Shown here: positions 38,440 to 48,894 of the stretch, piece by piece | Layout of the letters: each line of letters starts with the position of its first letter | Position numbering within the stretch: position 1 is the first letter of the stretch | DNA from: Synechococcus sp. PROS-7-1 | Lineage (GTDB): Bacteria > Cyanobacteriota > Cyanobacteriia > PCC-6307 > Cyanobiaceae | Assembly (NCBI RefSeq): GCF_014279795.1 | Contig: NZ_CP047945.1 | Coordinates: forward strand, 454,572 to 518,571 | Direction: 5' to 3' | Length of the DNA: 64,000 nt | Notes under the pieces: model-generated | Told to the model about the DNA's origin: nothing | Databases searched by the model: none | The model's input: only the letters and a program-made list of their open reading frames with translations | Made by a program: the position numbers and the translations under genes

Positions 38440-38937
38440 ATGAGCCAGGTTCTCGTTCTCAATGCGTCCTACGAGCCCCTGAATATCACCACCTGGCGTC
38501 GAGCCTTGGTGATGATGCTCAAGGGCAAGGCTGAGAGCCTGGAGCATGATCCTGAACGGCTTGTACGCCGTGATTTGCATGTTCCAACCGTGATCCGGTT
38601 GCGGCAATTCGTGCGTGTTCCGTTCCGTCAAGTTCCCTTGACCCGCCGCAACGTGTTTCAGAGGGACAATCACACCTGTCAGTACTGCGGCGCCAAGGAG
38701 AATCTCTCGATTGATCACGTGATGCCTCGCAGTCGTGGTGGCGGTGACAGCTGGGACAACGTGACCACAGCCTGCATGCGTTGCAACGTTCGAAAAGGAA
38801 ATCGCACGCCCCAGGAAGCTGTGATGCCTCTGCGGAAAATGCCAAGACGACCGCTCAGCAGTTTGAGTTTCGATGCCGTCCGTCAGATCGATTCCGGTCG
38901 GCACAGTGAGTGGGCCAAATATGTGATCGGCGCCTGA
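38440..38937 (+). CDS. HNH endonuclease-family protein
   Basis: 165 residues from ATG 38440 (MSQVLVLNASYEPLNI), the conserved start of this cyanobacterial family. A treble-clef HNH module has two zinc CxxC pairs (C80/C83, C112/C115) around the catalytic DH (92-93) and N107. The domain resembles McrA-type and group I intron-type HNH proteins, but it is a stand-alone housekeeping-like family in cyanobacteria. The cellular role is unknown. Confidence 0.85.
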   Translation: MSQVLVLNASYEPLNITTWRRALVMMLKGKAESLEHDPERLVRRDLHVPTVIRLRQFVRVPFRQVPLTRRNVFQRDNHTCQYCGAKENLSIDHVMPRSRGGGDSWDNVTTACMRCNVRKGNRTPQEAVMPLRKMPRRPLSSLSFDAVRQIDSGRHSEWAKYVIGA

Positions 38938-38938
38938 T

Positions 38939-40048
38939 TCAGTCGTCTGACTGACGACTGAGCGCTTCGAGTTTGCTGCGCTGTTCCTCAGCGATACAAG
39001 CACCAATGACGTCCTCCATTTGTCCCTGGAGCACCGGATCAAGGCTGAAGTTCCGTCCCAAGCGGTGATCTGTGACCCTGTTGTCTTTGGCGTTGTAAGT
39101 GCGGATCTTTTCACTGCGATCGCCTGTGCCCACTTGCGCGCGTCGGGCTGAGCTTTCTCGGGCGTTCGCTTCCGCAAGCTGGCGTTCGTAGAGCTTGGCT
39201 CGCAGAATCTCCATGGCCCGCTCCCGGTTCTGGAGCTGGGATCGTTCCTGGGTGCAAAACACACGGATTCCGCTGGGGCGATGCATGAGATCCACAGCGG
39301 TTTCGACCTTGTTGACGTTCTGCCCTCCGGCGCCGCCGGAACGCGCCGTGCTGATCTCTAAATCGGCGGGTTCGATCTGCACTTCAACAGGGTCGGCCTC
39401 TGGCATCACGGCCACGGTGGCTGTGGATGTATGAACGCGCCCCTGCGATTCTGTGGCTGGGACACGCTGCACCCGGTGAACTCCGGCTTCGAACTTCAGT
39501 TCGCTGAACACCGAATCTCCTTTCACCGAGAGGATCAGCTCCTTGAAGCCTCCAAGGTCGGCTTCACTGGCACTCACGGGTTGAACCGTCCAGCCGCGCC
39601 GGCTGCTGAAGCGTTCGTACATCCGTGCCAGATCTCCAGCCCAGAGGCAGGCTTCATCGCCGCCTGCACCGGCACGGATCTCCAGCATCACACTGCGTTC
39701 ATCCCGGGGATCCCTCGGCAGCAGTGCCAGGGTGAGCCGTTGAATTAGGACTTCATGGCGTTGGTCCAGTTCCTCCAATTCCAGTTGCGCGAGGTTGGCC
39801 ATCTCCTCATCCCCACGGCTATCACGTAGGAGCTCTCTGGCCTGTTCCCGCTCCGCTTGCACCAATTGCAGGCTGGAGTAGTCGTTCACCAGGGGTTCAA
39901 GTCTGGATCGTTCCCGGGCGATTGACTGCAGACGCGTGGGATCGGAGGCCACGTCAGGATCCGCCAGTTGGCGTTCCAGGTTGTGGAAACTATTGCGTGC
40001 CGCCTCAAGACGACTGATCAAGGTCGATGGATCCATTCCCTCAGACAC
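38939..40048 (-). CDS. prfA: peptide chain release factor 1
   Basis: Reads UAA/UAG and releases the nascent chain. The 369-residue protein has the codon-recognition PAT (197-199) that marks RF1 rather than RF2, and the catalytic GGQ at 241-243 ([15 protein letters not shown]). It lies downstream of the rpmE terminator, so it either reads through from the ribosomal operon or has its own promoter in the 102-bp gap. Confidence 0.96.
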   Translation of the reverse strand: MSEGMDPSTLISRLEAARNSFHNLERQLADPDVASDPTRLQSIARERSRLEPLVNDYSSLQLVQAEREQARELLRDSRGDEEMANLAQLELEELDQRHEVLIQRLTLALLPRDPRDERSVMLEIRAGAGGDEACLWAGDLARMYERFSSRRGWTVQPVSASEADLGGFKELILSVKGDSVFSELKFEAGVHRVQRVPATESQGRVHTSTATVAVMPEADPVEVQIEPADLEISTARSGGAGGQNVNKVETAVDLMHRPSGIRVFCTQERSQLQNRERAMEILRAKLYERQLAEANARESSARRAQVGTGDRSEKIRTYNAKDNRVTDHRLGRNFSLDPVLQGQMEDVIGACIAEEQRSKLEALSRQSDD

Positions 40049-40087
40049 GGAGTTGATGCCTGGTCTGCAATGAACGATGGTGGGTCA

Positions 40088-40128
40088 ACAAAAACCCCCG
40101 TAGGCAGAGACAACCCTGCCTTCGGGGG
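40088..40128 (-). terminator. terminator closing the ribosomal superoperon
   Basis: On the minus strand a 13-bp stem (CCCCCGAAGGCAG/CTGCCTACGGGGG, one mismatch) with an 8-nt loop is followed by TTTTTGTT. It is a strong intrinsic terminator between rpmE and prfA. Confidence 0.9.
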
Positions 40129-40150
40129 AAAGTCCATGGCAAGACAGTGA

Positions 40151-40408
40151 TCAGGCTTCGGCTTTGTCGTCGGCTTTCTTGTCTTCGGCAGCGCTGCTGG
40201 CTCCGCCCATTCCGTATTTGCGCATGAAACGATCCACACGCCCCTCGGTGTCGAGGATTTTTTGCGTGCCTGTAAAAAATGGATGGTTGCCGCTCCACAC
40301 ATCAACGTGGATTTCGGGCTGCGTGGAGCCGGTGGTCATGACCACTTCTCCGTTGCAGATCACCTTGGCATCGGGGTACCAGGTGGGATGGATTTCGGGC
40401 TTGGGCAT
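40151..40408 (-). CDS. rpmE: 50S ribosomal protein L31 (bL31)
   Basis: 85 residues: PEIHPTWYPDAKVICNG, HVDVWSGNHPFFTG and the C-terminal GRVDRFMRKYG. Only one cysteine is present, so this is the zinc-free form of L31. An acidic/lysine tail (EDKKADDK) extends the C-terminus. It is the last gene of the superoperon before the terminator. Confidence 0.95.
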   Translation of the reverse strand: MPKPEIHPTWYPDAKVICNGEVVMTTGSTQPEIHVDVWSGNHPFFTGTQKILDTEGRVDRFMRKYGMGGASSAAEDKKADDKAEA

Positions 40409-40416
40409 GACAGAAA

Positions 40417-40821
40417 TCAGCGCTTGGAGAACTGGGGAGCTTTACGGGCTTTCTTGAGGCCGTACTTGCGACGTTCCTTGGCCCGGGGATCTCGGCTGAG
40501 ATGGCCTTCGGTCTTCAGGGGCTTGCGGTTGTCGGCTGAAAGCTCACACAAGGCGCGAGCGGCACCCTGCTTGATGGCATCAGCCTGCCCTGTCAGGCCA
40601 CCTCCACGCACATTCACCAGGACGTCGTACTCCGTGAGGAGACCCAACGTTTGCAGTGGAGCGCGAACCGCGGCCAGATAGGCGGGGTTGTAATTGAGGT
40701 AATTATCGCCGGGGCGACCGTTGATGGTGATGGTGCCGTTTCCTGGCACAAGGCGCACACGGGCCACAGAGGTTTTGCGGCGGCCGGTACCCCAGTAAAC
40801 GACTGAATTCGTGGTGCTCAT
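40417..40821 (-). CDS. rpsI: 30S ribosomal protein S9 (uS9)
   Basis: 134 residues with [26 protein letters not shown] and the basic C-terminal tail reaching the P-site tRNA ([17 protein letters not shown]). It overlaps the rplM stop by four bases, the usual L13-S9 pair. Confidence 0.96.
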   Translation of the reverse strand: MSTTNSVVYWGTGRRKTSVARVRLVPGNGTITINGRPGDNYLNYNPAYLAAVRAPLQTLGLLTEYDVLVNVRGGGLTGQADAIKQGAARALCELSADNRKPLKTEGHLSRDPRAKERRKYGLKKARKAPQFSKR

Positions 40822-41270
40822 TGGGCAGTAGCGGCGGGATCGAGCTGCAGCGGCTGGGGCTGCTGGGCGGCGTGCGGATGCTCGGCACCCTTGTACACCT
40901 TCAATTTGCGGAACATCTGCCGACCCAGGGCGTTGTGGGGAAGCATGCCTTTGATGGCCTTCTCCACGATCCGCTCGGGCAGGCGCTCCTGAAGGTGCGC
41001 GAAGGTTTCCACCTTCATGCCTCCGGGACGACCGGAGTGGCGGCGGTAAAGCTTTTGTTGAGGCTTGTTGCCGCTCACCCGGATCTTGTCAGCGTTCACG
41101 ACGACCACGAAATCGCCGGTGTCGAGGTGAGGGGTGAAACTGGCTTTGTTCTTGCCGCGAAGCACGGAAGCCACCTCGGTTGCCAGTCGGCCGAGGGTTT
41201 GATTCTCAGCGTCCACCAGATACCACTGGCGGTCGATTGAATCGATGGAGGGGACAGAGGTCTTGTTCAT
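40818..41270 (-). CDS. rplM: 50S ribosomal protein L13 (uL13)
   Basis: 150 residues. The core blocks are [32 protein letters not shown] and [15 protein letters not shown], with a cyanobacterial C-terminal extension rich in Ala, Pro and Gln. It starts 166 bp after truA, the longest gap in this part of the operon. It is coupled to rpsI by a 4-bp overlap. Confidence 0.96.
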   Translation of the reverse strand: MNKTSVPSIDSIDRQWYLVDAENQTLGRLATEVASVLRGKNKASFTPHLDTGDFVVVVNADKIRVSGNKPQQKLYRRHSGRPGGMKVETFAHLQERLPERIVEKAIKGMLPHNALGRQMFRKLKVYKGAEHPHAAQQPQPLQLDPAATAQ

Positions 41271-41436
41271 CGCGCCGGCATGCCGGTTCTGAAATGCCCC
41301 GTCGCGAACGACGAAGCTGGGCAGGGAGCGTTGGTCACGCCGTGGCGTTCCAACCAGAGCTCAAAGATCGACTCTACCTTGTCGCCATACCCCATCCTCT
41401 GAACGTGGGTAGGGGTGGTGCGGTTCAGGTGTTGAA

Positions 41437-42306
41437 TCACCAGCCCGGAGGATCCGGAGGCGGATCTTCCGATGCCAGACAAAAAGTCGGTTGGCAATCA
41501 TACCAGCCGCCCTTGCTGAAGATGGTGTCTTCGTAGCCTGCCCTCAGCAGGCACAAGCCCTGGGGTGGAGCTCCGTCTTTCACCTCTTCACGCCGTCGTT
41601 CCCGCCAGCGGCGTTCGAACTGTTCAGTGGTGAGTCGATGTTCCCCAACGGCCACCAGTTGCCCCATTAACAAGCGCACCATTCCATAGAGGAACCCGCT
41701 GGCCTGGATTTCCAGGTCAATCAGATCGCCACGCCGTTGAACGGAGACATCCTGAATGGTCGTTCGCGAATGAGCTCTGCGGCTGCCAGCGCGCTGGAAG
41801 GCTGCAAAGTCATGACTGCCGAGCATTCCCTCCAAGGCTTCAGCCATCGCTTGGTCATCAAGACGCGCTTGGTAGCGATGCCAGCTCCAGGGTGCGAGAA
41901 AGAGATTGGGTCTGCGGCCGTTGTAGAGGGTGTACCGGTAGCGCCGGTAGGTGGCCGAGTAGCAGGCATGCCACGAGAGAGGTCGTTCCACGGCTTCGCG
42001 GACTCTGATGCTGGCGGGTAGCCGGCCATTCAAGGCTGGAGCCCAGCGACTGGCGGGAATCGGACCACTACTGTCGAAATGCACCACCTGTCCGGCCGCG
42101 TGCACACCGGCGTCAGTGCGGCCAGCAGCGACGGCATGGACGGGACGATGGGGGTCGAGATCTGCAATGGCCTGCTCAAGCACGCCCTGCACGCTGGTGC
42201 CCTGACGTTGCCGCTGCCAGCCACAAAAAAACGACCCCGCGTACTGGAGGCTGATAGCAATCCTCTGGGGGGGATTGGCTTCAGGTCCGGGTCGGGGGTC
42301 GGGAAT
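41437..42306 (-). CDS. truA: tRNA pseudouridine synthase A
   Basis: Makes pseudouridine at tRNA positions 38-40. The catalytic Asp lies in [14 protein letters not shown]. The first standard start (GTG 42190-42192) would give 251 residues but cuts off the conserved N-terminus. In the same frame upstream, codons encode [15 protein letters not shown] and QGTSVQG, which match TruA starts. No ATG, GTG or TTG lies in that segment, so I place the start tentatively at ATT 42304-42306. It sits between rplQ and rplM as in other cyanobacteria. Confidence 0.85.
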   Translation of the reverse strand: MPDPRPGPEANPPQRIAISLQYAGSFFCGWQRQRQGTSVQGVLEQAIADLDPHRPVHAVAAGRTDAGVHAAGQVVHFDSSGPIPASRWAPALNGRLPASIRVREAVERPLSWHACYSATYRRYRYTLYNGRRPNLFLAPWSWHRYQARLDDQAMAEALEGMLGSHDFAAFQRAGSRRAHSRTTIQDVSVQRRGDLIDLEIQASGFLYGMVRLLMGQLVAVGEHRLTTEQFERRWRERRREEVKDGAPPQGLCLLRAGYEDTIFSKGGWYDCQPTFCLASEDPPPDPPGW

Positions 42307-42326
42307 CGTGCTCTGATCTGAAGGGT

Positions 42327-42677
42327 TCAGACCAACTCAATGATGGCCATCTCGGCATTGTCGCCACGGCGGCGGACTGTGCGGGTGATCCGGGTGTAAC
42401 CGCCCTTGCGGTCGCTGTAGCGGTCGGGGGCTTTTTCAAACAGAGCATGCACGAGCTGCTTGTCGTACACATAGCCGAGCACCCGTCGGCGAGACGCCAA
42501 GCTGCCCTCTTTGGCCAGGGTGATCATCCGCTCGGCTTCATCCCTCAGGGCCTTGGCACGGGCCTTGGTTGTCATAACCCGGCCTTCGCGGATCAGCTGC
42601 GTGGTCAGGCCACGCAACATGGCTTTGCGTTGGTCAGCTGGGCGGCCCAGCTGTGGAACTCGACATTGGTGACGCAT
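42327..42677 (-). CDS. rplQ: 50S ribosomal protein L17 (bL17)
   Basis: 116 residues beginning [20 protein letters not shown], with [18 protein letters not shown] and the ending AEMAIIELV. It lies at the exit-tunnel rim. It follows rpoA by 36 bp. Confidence 0.97.
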   Translation of the reverse strand: MRHQCRVPQLGRPADQRKAMLRGLTTQLIREGRVMTTKARAKALRDEAERMITLAKEGSLASRRRVLGYVYDKQLVHALFEKAPDRYSDRKGGYTRITRTVRRRGDNAEMAIIELV

Positions 42678-42713
42678 GGTTCGGGTGAGGACTGGGAATG
42701 GAGTGAGGAACGA

Positions 42714-43652
42714 TCAGGCGCTGGTGCGACTTTGGGGGATCTGGATGCCGATGCGCTCGAGGGCTTCGATCACTTCGTCAGCAGACTTGGATCCGAAGTT
42801 CTTGATTTCCAGCAGATCCTCATAGCTGAAGCCCATGAGATCGGAGACCGAATTCACTTGAGCTCGCTTCAGGCAGTTGTAAGCACGAACCGAGAGGTTG
42901 AGTTCCTCGAGAGGAATCTGAGCCTCTGCCGTGGGCTCGGGCTCGGCGCTGACCTCTTCGACCATGGTGACCGTGGCCAGCGGCTGAAACAGCTCGATCA
43001 GCTGATTGGCAGCCTGGGCAATGGCATCGTCTGGGGTGATGGATCCATCGGTCACCACCTCCATGCGCAGACGCTCACGCGCGGATCCGCCTTCGGCAAC
43101 GGCCGTCTCGTCGATCGTGAAGTTCACCCGATGCACCGGCATGAACACGGCATCGATCTGCAGGAGGTCGATGGCGCTGGTGTCTTCGTTGTGGCGATCC
43201 ACCGGCCGATAACCGATGCCCCGCTCCACGTGCACCTCAAGCTCGAGGCTGTAACCGTCGCTAACGGTGGCGATGGAACGCTCCCCATCGACCACCTGGA
43301 CCTGAGATGAGAACTGCAGATCCCGAGCCTTCACCGTTGCAGGTCCGGCGACCACCAAGCGTCCGATTTCCAGCTCGCTGGTGCGACTGTTCACCGTGAT
43401 CTGCTTGCAGTTCAGGAGAATGTCGAGAACATCCTCGCGAACTCCTGGGATGGTGGCGTATTCGTGATTGACACCGGCAATCCTCACGGCAGTGACTGCT
43501 GTGCCCTCGAGGTTGCCCATCAGCACACGTCGCAGGGAGTTGCCGAGGGTCGTGGCCTGACCACGCTCCAAGGGGCCGATGAGAAACACACCGGTTTGCG
43601 AGCGATCGTCAGCGATCTGATGCTCGATACGGTCGATCTGGTATTGCAACAC
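42714..43652 (-). CDS. rpoA: RNA polymerase alpha subunit
   Basis: 312 residues with two domains. The N-terminal dimerisation/assembly domain (about 1-230) includes [17 protein letters not shown] and the [13 protein letters not shown] segment. The C-terminal promoter-contact domain (about 245-312) includes [14 protein letters not shown] and [12 protein letters not shown]. It lies between rpsK and rplQ as usual. Confidence 0.98.
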   Translation of the reverse strand: MLQYQIDRIEHQIADDRSQTGVFLIGPLERGQATTLGNSLRRVLMGNLEGTAVTAVRIAGVNHEYATIPGVREDVLDILLNCKQITVNSRTSELEIGRLVVAGPATVKARDLQFSSQVQVVDGERSIATVSDGYSLELEVHVERGIGYRPVDRHNEDTSAIDLLQIDAVFMPVHRVNFTIDETAVAEGGSARERLRMEVVTDGSITPDDAIAQAANQLIELFQPLATVTMVEEVSAEPEPTAEAQIPLEELNLSVRAYNCLKRAQVNSVSDLMGFSYEDLLEIKNFGSKSADEVIEALERIGIQIPQSRTSA

Positions 43653-43697
43653 GGTCTGAGGCGGGGGGAGAGAGGGACCTGAACGGAAACGTGTGGA

Positions 43698-44090
43698 TCA
43701 GACGCGGCGACGCTTGGCGCGGCGACAGCCGTTGTGGGGTAACGGCGTGACATCTCGGATCAGGGTGATCTCCAGGCCGGCGACCTGAAGGGCACGAATG
43801 GCGGTTTCCCGCCCGGAGCCGGGGCCGCGAACCAGAACTTCGATCTGGCGCATCCCCTGATCGAGTGCGCGACGGGCCGCGGCTTCGGCTGCGGTCTGTG
43901 CTGCGAAGGGTGTGCCTTTGCGGGCGCCCTTGAAACCACTGGCACCAGCCGACGACCAGGAAATGACCTCGCCGGTGGTGTCGGTAATCGAGACGATCGT
44001 GTTGTTGAACGTGCTCTGGATATGGGCAACGCCGTTTGGAACGTTGCGCTTGGCCTTCTTCGGGCCGGATTTCTTGACGGTCTTGGCCAT
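43698..44090 (-). CDS. rpsK: 30S ribosomal protein S11 (uS11)
   Basis: 130 residues. The features are [18 protein letters not shown], the [10 protein letters not shown] segment and the ending CRRAKRRRV. It lines the platform with S18 and sits between rpsM and rpoA. Confidence 0.97.
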   Translation of the reverse strand: MAKTVKKSGPKKAKRNVPNGVAHIQSTFNNTIVSITDTTGEVISWSSAGASGFKGARKGTPFAAQTAAEAAARRALDQGMRQIEVLVRGPGSGRETAIRALQVAGLEITLIRDVTPLPHNGCRRAKRRRV

Positions 44091-44147
44091 GGGCCTGGGG
44101 GTGATGGGAGCTGGAGGAACGGAGCGATCCGAACGACCGCGGGTGGC

Positions 44148-44513
44148 TTACTTCTTCTTGCCGGCCACGGTCTTACGGGCGCCGCGACGGGTTCGGGCAT
44201 TGGTGCGGGTCCGCTGGCCGCGAACCGGCAGGCTCATGCGGTGACGGCGGCCACGCAAACAGCCGATGTCCTGCAGACGCTTGAGGGCCATGCCCTCCTG
44301 CCGGCGCAGATCACCCTCGATCGTGAAGGCTTCGGTGGCACCACGCAATTTCTGCACGTCACCATCCTCGAGATCCTTGACGCGGATGTCGGGATTGACC
44401 CCGGTCTTGGAGAGGATGGTTTTGGCCCTGGTGAGGCCGATTCCGTAGATGTAGGTGAGGGCGACTTCGATCCGCTTGTCGCGGGGAATGTCGACACCAG
44501 CAATCCGTGCCAC
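44148..44513 (-). CDS. rpsM: 30S ribosomal protein S13 (uS13)
   Basis: 121 residues. The features are [24 protein letters not shown] split at the H2TH region, [16 protein letters not shown], and the basic tail ending GKKK. It contacts the large subunit at the head. Confidence 0.97.
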   Translation of the reverse strand: MARIAGVDIPRDKRIEVALTYIYGIGLTRAKTILSKTGVNPDIRVKDLEDGDVQKLRGATEAFTIEGDLRRQEGMALKRLQDIGCLRGRRHRMSLPVRGQRTRTNARTRRGARKTVAGKKK

Positions 44514-44587
44514 TGAGCTAATAATCGAGGGGGACAGTTGCCGCCTGGGGCGGCGAATGGGCGATCAGAATTCCAGACGACGGACGT

Positions 44588-44701
44588 TCAGCCCTGACGC
44601 TGTTTGTGCTTAGGGTTCTCGCAGATCACCATGACGCGGCCATGGCGACGAATCACCCGGCACTTGTCGCACATTTTCTTGACCGAGGCGCGCACCTTCA
44701 T
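44588..44701 (-). CDS. rpmJ: 50S ribosomal protein L36 (bL36)
   Basis: 37 residues: [11 protein letters not shown], then [14 protein letters not shown], ending HKQRQG. The zinc ligands are two CxxC-type cysteine sets plus the conserved His near KHKQ (C11, C14, C27, H32). It lies between adk and rpsM. Confidence 0.96.
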   Translation of the reverse strand: MKVRASVKKMCDKCRVIRRHGRVMVICENPKHKQRQG

Positions 44702-44748
44702 TGGGTGTGGCTCTCCAAAATTCCAAACAGCTAACCTACCACAGCGGG

Positions 44749-45300
44749 TCAAGCTAGACTTGCTTCAAGTCTTGTCGTGATGGCTTCCACGCTTCCCTGG
44801 GCGTCAACCGCGATCAAGAGTCCCTTGCTTCGGTAGTAGTCAATCAGCGGAGCGGTCTGCTCGCGATACACCTCGAGGCGATTGCGGATCACGGACTCAT
44901 TGTCGTCCGCCCGACCCCGGGCCAGGAGTCGTTCGACGAGTACCTCGTCGTCGAGTTCCAGCAGGACAACGGTTTCGATGCTTTGTTGCAGTTCTCCGAG
45001 CAGAGGCTCCAATGCCTCAGCTTGAGCAACGTTTCGGGGAAAGCCGTCGAGAAGCCAGCCCTGGCCGTTCAGGGCCGTGAGCTGGGAACGGACGATGGCG
45101 AGAACCAGATCGTCGCTGACGAGTTCGCCGCGATTCATGACCGCTTCCGCCTCCTGGCCAAGGGCGCTGCCTGCTGAGACCTCAGAGCGCAGCAGGTCGC
45201 CGGTGGAGAGATGGCGAAGCCCGTGGGTGTCGCAAAGGCGTGAAGCCTGGGTACCTTTGCCGGCCCCGGGAGGGCCGATGAACAGCAGACGTTGCTTCAT
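44749..45300 (-). CDS. adk: adenylate kinase
   Basis: Interconverts AMP, ADP and ATP. 183 residues with the P-loop GPPGAGKGT (9-17), the AMP-binding LSTGDLLR and WLLDGFPRN, and [10 protein letters not shown]. It is the short form with a minimal LID and no zinc cysteines. It lies 92 bp after secY. Confidence 0.96.
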   Translation of the reverse strand: MKQRLLFIGPPGAGKGTQASRLCDTHGLRHLSTGDLLRSEVSAGSALGQEAEAVMNRGELVSDDLVLAIVRSQLTALNGQGWLLDGFPRNVAQAEALEPLLGELQQSIETVVLLELDDEVLVERLLARGRADDNESVIRNRLEVYREQTAPLIDYYRSKGLLIAVDAQGSVEAITTRLEASLA

Positions 45301-45392
45301 GGTGTCAATGGGATGGGGCAGGAGTTAAGGCAATGGGACGGCACGGTTTCGCGCCTGATTCGTGTCTAAAGCGTCACGGAATAGTGCTCTTG

Positions 45393-46712
45393 CTATTGGC
45401 GAACCATTCCTTCGTAGCGCTGGGAGATCACGTAGGTCTGAACCTGCTTGGCAGTGTCAATGGCGACGCCGACCAGGATCAGCAGTGATGTTGCGCCCAG
45501 TCCTTGGAATGTGGTGACGCTGGTGGCGCGTTCGACGGCGGAGGGAATGATGGCCACAGCCCCTAGGAATAAGCCTCCGAGCAGGGTGAGTCGATTTTTC
45601 ACACCCTCGAGATAGCTGGCTGTAGCGCTCCCGGGGCGGACCCCTGGGATGGCGACACCACCACGTTTGAGGTTGGTGGCGACTTCAGTGGGATTAAAGG
45701 TGAGCGAGGCGTAGAAGTAGGAGAAACCCAGGATCAACGAGAAATACAGCAGTGCGTAGGGCCAAGGGTTCGAGGCACTCGGATTCAAAGCGCTTGCTGC
45801 CGTGATCAGCAGAGGGTTTTGACTGAAATTGGCGATGGTGATCGGTAGAAAGATCAGTGCCGACGCGAAAATGATCGGCATCACGCCACCGGCGTTCAGC
45901 TTCAGTGGTAGGTAACTCTGACGGTTTGGAAGCAGAGCCGATCCTCCAACCTGACGTTTGGCACTCACGATCGGAAGCCGCCGGGCTCCCTCCTGCACAA
46001 AGATGATTCCAACGATCGTGACCAGAAACACCAGCACGAGAACGATGATTCCAAAGACATCGTTGCGGTCTCCGGTTTGGGCCTTCTCGATCGTGGAGCC
46101 AAGAGCCTGAGGCAGGGTGGCCACGATGTTTAGGAAAATCACCAGGGAGGCTCCCTGGCCAATCCCTCGCTCGGTGATCACTTCGCTGATCCACATCACG
46201 ATCATGGATCCGGTCACCAGAGCCAGAGCTGTCTGGGTAATGAACACCGCGTCTGTCAATCCTTCCAGGGCGTATGGACGGAGAATCACAGCGAAGATCA
46301 CGCTCTGAATCAGGCCCCAACCCAGCGCCACATAGCGAGTGATTTGGGCGATTTTGCGTCGACCGGCTTCGCCCTCATTTTTCTGCAGATCTTCGAGCTG
46401 GGGCAGGGATGCTGTCAGCAGCTGCAGAATGATCGACGCGTTGATGAATGGAAGAATCCCGAGAGCGAAGATGCCCAGGGTGGAGATGCCTCCACCAGTG
46501 AAGATGTCGAGGAAGCCAATCAGCTGCCCTCCCTGCTGGATGAACTGCTGGAAGGCCACGCGATCGATGCCCGGCATGGGGATGTAGATGCCGAGGCGCA
46601 CCAACATCAGCAAACCGAGCGTGGTGAGAACCCGGTTGCGCAGCTCCGGGTTCTGCACCACTTGGGTGATGACTTCAGCGGCACTGGGGTTGCGTCCCCG
46701 ACTGACGAGCAT
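45393..46712 (-). CDS. secY: protein translocase subunit SecY
   Basis: The channel of the Sec translocon, 439 residues with ten hydrophobic helices. It has the plug-region start ELRNRVLTTLGLLMLVRLG split by charged residues, the LGILPFINASIILQLL block and the cytoplasmic QEGARRLP loop. It lies between rplO and adk. Confidence 0.97.
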   Translation of the reverse strand: MLVSRGRNPSAAEVITQVVQNPELRNRVLTTLGLLMLVRLGIYIPMPGIDRVAFQQFIQQGGQLIGFLDIFTGGGISTLGIFALGILPFINASIILQLLTASLPQLEDLQKNEGEAGRRKIAQITRYVALGWGLIQSVIFAVILRPYALEGLTDAVFITQTALALVTGSMIVMWISEVITERGIGQGASLVIFLNIVATLPQALGSTIEKAQTGDRNDVFGIIVLVLVFLVTIVGIIFVQEGARRLPIVSAKRQVGGSALLPNRQSYLPLKLNAGGVMPIIFASALIFLPITIANFSQNPLLITAASALNPSASNPWPYALLYFSLILGFSYFYASLTFNPTEVATNLKRGGVAIPGVRPGSATASYLEGVKNRLTLLGGLFLGAVAIIPSAVERATSVTTFQGLGATSLLILVGVAIDTAKQVQTYVISQRYEGMVRQ

Positions 46713-46748
46713 GAAACAGAGAGCGTGGGTTTGGGCTTGATGCAGGAA

Positions 46749-46781
46749 AGCCGTCCGCGGATCGAAATCCTGCGGACGGCT
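46749..46781 (-). other. rplO-secY intercistronic hairpin
   Basis: A perfect 10-bp stem (AGCCGTCCGC/GCGGACGGCT) carries an inner 4-bp stem (GGAT/ATCC) past a single bulged base. On the transcribed strand it closes with a TTCG tetraloop. Only a TTTCC follows, so it is probably a processing or attenuation element rather than a terminator. Confidence 0.6.
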
Positions 46782-46818
46782 CAGACCTTAGAGCTGGGCG
46801 GCATGACCTTGAAGGGTC

Positions 46819-47271
46819 TCACTCAGGAAGTTCGCAGGTTCCACCGGCGGCTTCGATCTTGGTGCGGGCTGATGCCGTGAAGGCGGCGGCCTGAACCGTG
46901 AGTTTGGTCTTCAGTTCTCCGTTCCCCAGAATTTTGAGGGGATGCTTGGGGCTTGTGACAATGCCGTCCTTCACAAGAGAGTCGAGACTGACGGTGCTGC
47001 CTGCCTTGAGGTCATTCAGGGCCGACACATTCACCACAGTGAACTCCTTGGGGTTCACCAGGGGAAAGTGCTTCAGTTTCGGGACTCGGCGGTAGAGGGG
47101 CATTTGGCCGCCCTCGAAGCCTGGGCGCGTTGGCCGGCCCGAGCGGGACTTCTGACCGCGCATTCCGAAGCCGCAGCTAGCACCCTGGCCAGCGGCGATG
47201 CCGCGACCTTTGCGCAGTTTGCGGCGACGGGCGCCTTTGTTGGATTTGAGGGATTCGAGTCGGAGAGTCAT
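46819..47271 (-). CDS. rplO: 50S ribosomal protein L15 (uL15)
   Basis: 150 residues starting [18 protein letters not shown]. It has [24 protein letters not shown] (glycine-rich rRNA-binding N-terminus) and [14 protein letters not shown]. It lies just downstream of rpsE (gap 5 bp). Confidence 0.97.
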   Translation of the reverse strand: MTLRLESLKSNKGARRRKLRKGRGIAAGQGASCGFGMRGQKSRSGRPTRPGFEGGQMPLYRRVPKLKHFPLVNPKEFTVVNVSALNDLKAGSTVSLDSLVKDGIVTSPKHPLKILGNGELKTKLTVQAAAFTASARTKIEAAGGTCELPE

Positions 47272-47276
47272 GGGAA

Positions 47277-47924
47277 TCAGGAGTAGATCTGCTCGAGGGA
47301 GATCCCCCGTTCCTTGGCAGTCTCCTTGTGGGTGCGGAGACTATCGAGAGCCACCATGGCGGCCCGTGCGTTGTTCAGGGGAGTCTTACTGCCCAGGCGC
47401 TTGGCCAGCACGTTCTTGATGCCGGCGAGCTCAAGCACCGTGCGGATCGAGCCGCCGGCGATCACACCCGTACCGGGAGCAGCGGGCCGGATCAGCACGC
47501 TGGCAGCTCCGTCTCGCCCGTTGGAGAGGGTGGGAATTGAGTTGTGACGCGTGAGCGGAACCTTCACGAGGTGCTTTTTGCCATCGGCAACACCCTTGCG
47601 GACGGCCCCGATCACATCACCGGCTTTGCCGACGCCGACACCTACCTGTCCACGCTCGTTCCCGACGACGACAATCGCGCGGAAACTCATTTTCTTACCG
47701 CCTTTAACGGTCTTGGAGACCCGGCGGATCTGAACTACGCGCTCTTGCCATTCGGAGTCGCGCTCCTGGTTGCGGCGGTCACCGCGACGGCCACCGCGAC
47801 GGTCTCCGCGGTCACTCCGTCCGCCGCCACCGCGGCGTTGCTCCTGCTGTCCTTCGGCCGCTGCCGGGACATCAGCCGCCGATGGGATGTCGTTGGGGGT
47901 GGTCTGAGGGTTGGAATCGGTCAT
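47277..47924 (-). CDS. rpsE: 30S ribosomal protein S5 (uS5)
   Basis: 215 residues, longer than the E. coli protein because of a ~55-residue N-terminal extension rich in Gln, Gly, Arg and Asp ([18 protein letters not shown]), as in other cyanobacteria. The core is [18 protein letters not shown] and [11 protein letters not shown]. rpmD (L30) does not follow it, as usual for cyanobacteria. Confidence 0.96.
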   Translation of the reverse strand: MTDSNPQTTPNDIPSAADVPAAAEGQQEQRRGGGGRSDRGDRRGGRRGDRRNQERDSEWQERVVQIRRVSKTVKGGKKMSFRAIVVVGNERGQVGVGVGKAGDVIGAVRKGVADGKKHLVKVPLTRHNSIPTLSNGRDGAASVLIRPAAPGTGVIAGGSIRTVLELAGIKNVLAKRLGSKTPLNNARAAMVALDSLRTHKETAKERGISLEQIYS

Positions 47925-47937
47925 GTTGAGAGCAGGA

Positions 47938-48306
47938 TCAGAACTGAAGGCCCGCTTCCCGGGCGGCGTCGGCGAGGGCTTTCACCCGGCCGTGATACAG
48001 GTTGCCGCCACGATCGAAGACCACCTGTTGGATGCCCTTGGCCAGGGCGCGTTTGGCGACGAGCTCGCCAACGACGACGGAAGCATCGCAGGTGCTCCCT
48101 GTGTCCTTGAGGCTCGTGCGCACGTCCTTGTCAAGCGTCGATGCCGAGCAGAGCGTGCTCTGGGCTGCATCGTCGATGACCTGGGCGTAGATGTGGCTGT
48201 TGGAGCGAAACACAGCCAACCGGGGACGATCGGAGGTGCCGCTGAGATGGCGACGCAGGCGCCGGTGGCGCTTCTGGGTCTGTTGTTTGCGAGAGAGGGT
48301 CGACAT
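47938..48306 (-). CDS. rplR: 50S ribosomal protein L18 (uL18)
   Basis: 122 residues. The features are [31 protein letters not shown] and the ending [22 protein letters not shown]. It binds 5S rRNA. It precedes rpsE by 13 bp. Confidence 0.97.
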   Translation of the reverse strand: MSTLSRKQQTQKRHRRLRRHLSGTSDRPRLAVFRSNSHIYAQVIDDAAQSTLCSASTLDKDVRTSLKDTGSTCDASVVVGELVAKRALAKGIQQVVFDRGGNLYHGRVKALADAAREAGLQF

Positions 48307-48339
48307 GGTGGGTTATGCGGAGGAGTGTCTGGCGGGGAA

Positions 48340-48879
48340 TTACTTCTTGCCTGACTTGCCTGCCTTGCGCAGGATGCGCTCGCCCGCGTATTTGATGCCT
48401 TTGCCCTTGTAGGGCTCGGGCGGACGGATGGCGCGGATTTTGGCCGCCTCATTGCCCACCAGCTCCTTGTCGGTGCCGGAGACAGTGACGTTGGTGTTGT
48501 TTTCAACCGCGAAGGTGATGCCTTCAGGGGCCAGCATCTCCACTGGGTGGCTGTAGCCGGCACTCACCACGAGGGTTTTGCCTTTGACTTGAGCTCTGGA
48601 GCCGACGCCCACGATTTCCAGTTTCTTGGAATACCCGTTGCTGACACCTTCGATCATGTTGGCCACCAGGGTGCGGCACAGTCCGTGACGCTCTCTGGAG
48701 AGGCGCTTCTCGCTAGTGGGAGCCACCACAATGGTGTTGTCCACCTGATTCACACTCACACCGTCGGGGAGCGTGCGCTTGAGTTCGCCTTTCGGCCCTT
48801 TCACGGTGACAGCGAGTCCGTCGAGACTCACACTCACCTTGTCGGGAATGGGGATGGGGTTTTTACCGATACGTGACAT
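48340..48879 (-). CDS. rplF: 50S ribosomal protein L6 (uL6)
   Basis: 179 residues of two similar domains. The start is [15 protein letters not shown] and the second-domain signature [10 protein letters not shown] is near residue 155. It ends in a lysine-rich tail. It lies 33 bp before rplR. Confidence 0.97.
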   Translation of the reverse strand: MSRIGKNPIPIPDKVSVSLDGLAVTVKGPKGELKRTLPDGVSVNQVDNTIVVAPTSEKRLSRERHGLCRTLVANMIEGVSNGYSKKLEIVGVGSRAQVKGKTLVVSAGYSHPVEMLAPEGITFAVENNTNVTVSGTDKELVGNEAAKIRAIRPPEPYKGKGIKYAGERILRKAGKSGKK

Positions 48880-48894
48880 GGTTCTGGCTCCGGA

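Noticed and set aside
41267-41497. 76-residue minus-strand frame spanning the gap between rplM and truA
   Set aside because: It overlaps the truA 3' end and reads into the rplM start. No family similarity and low-complexity composition.
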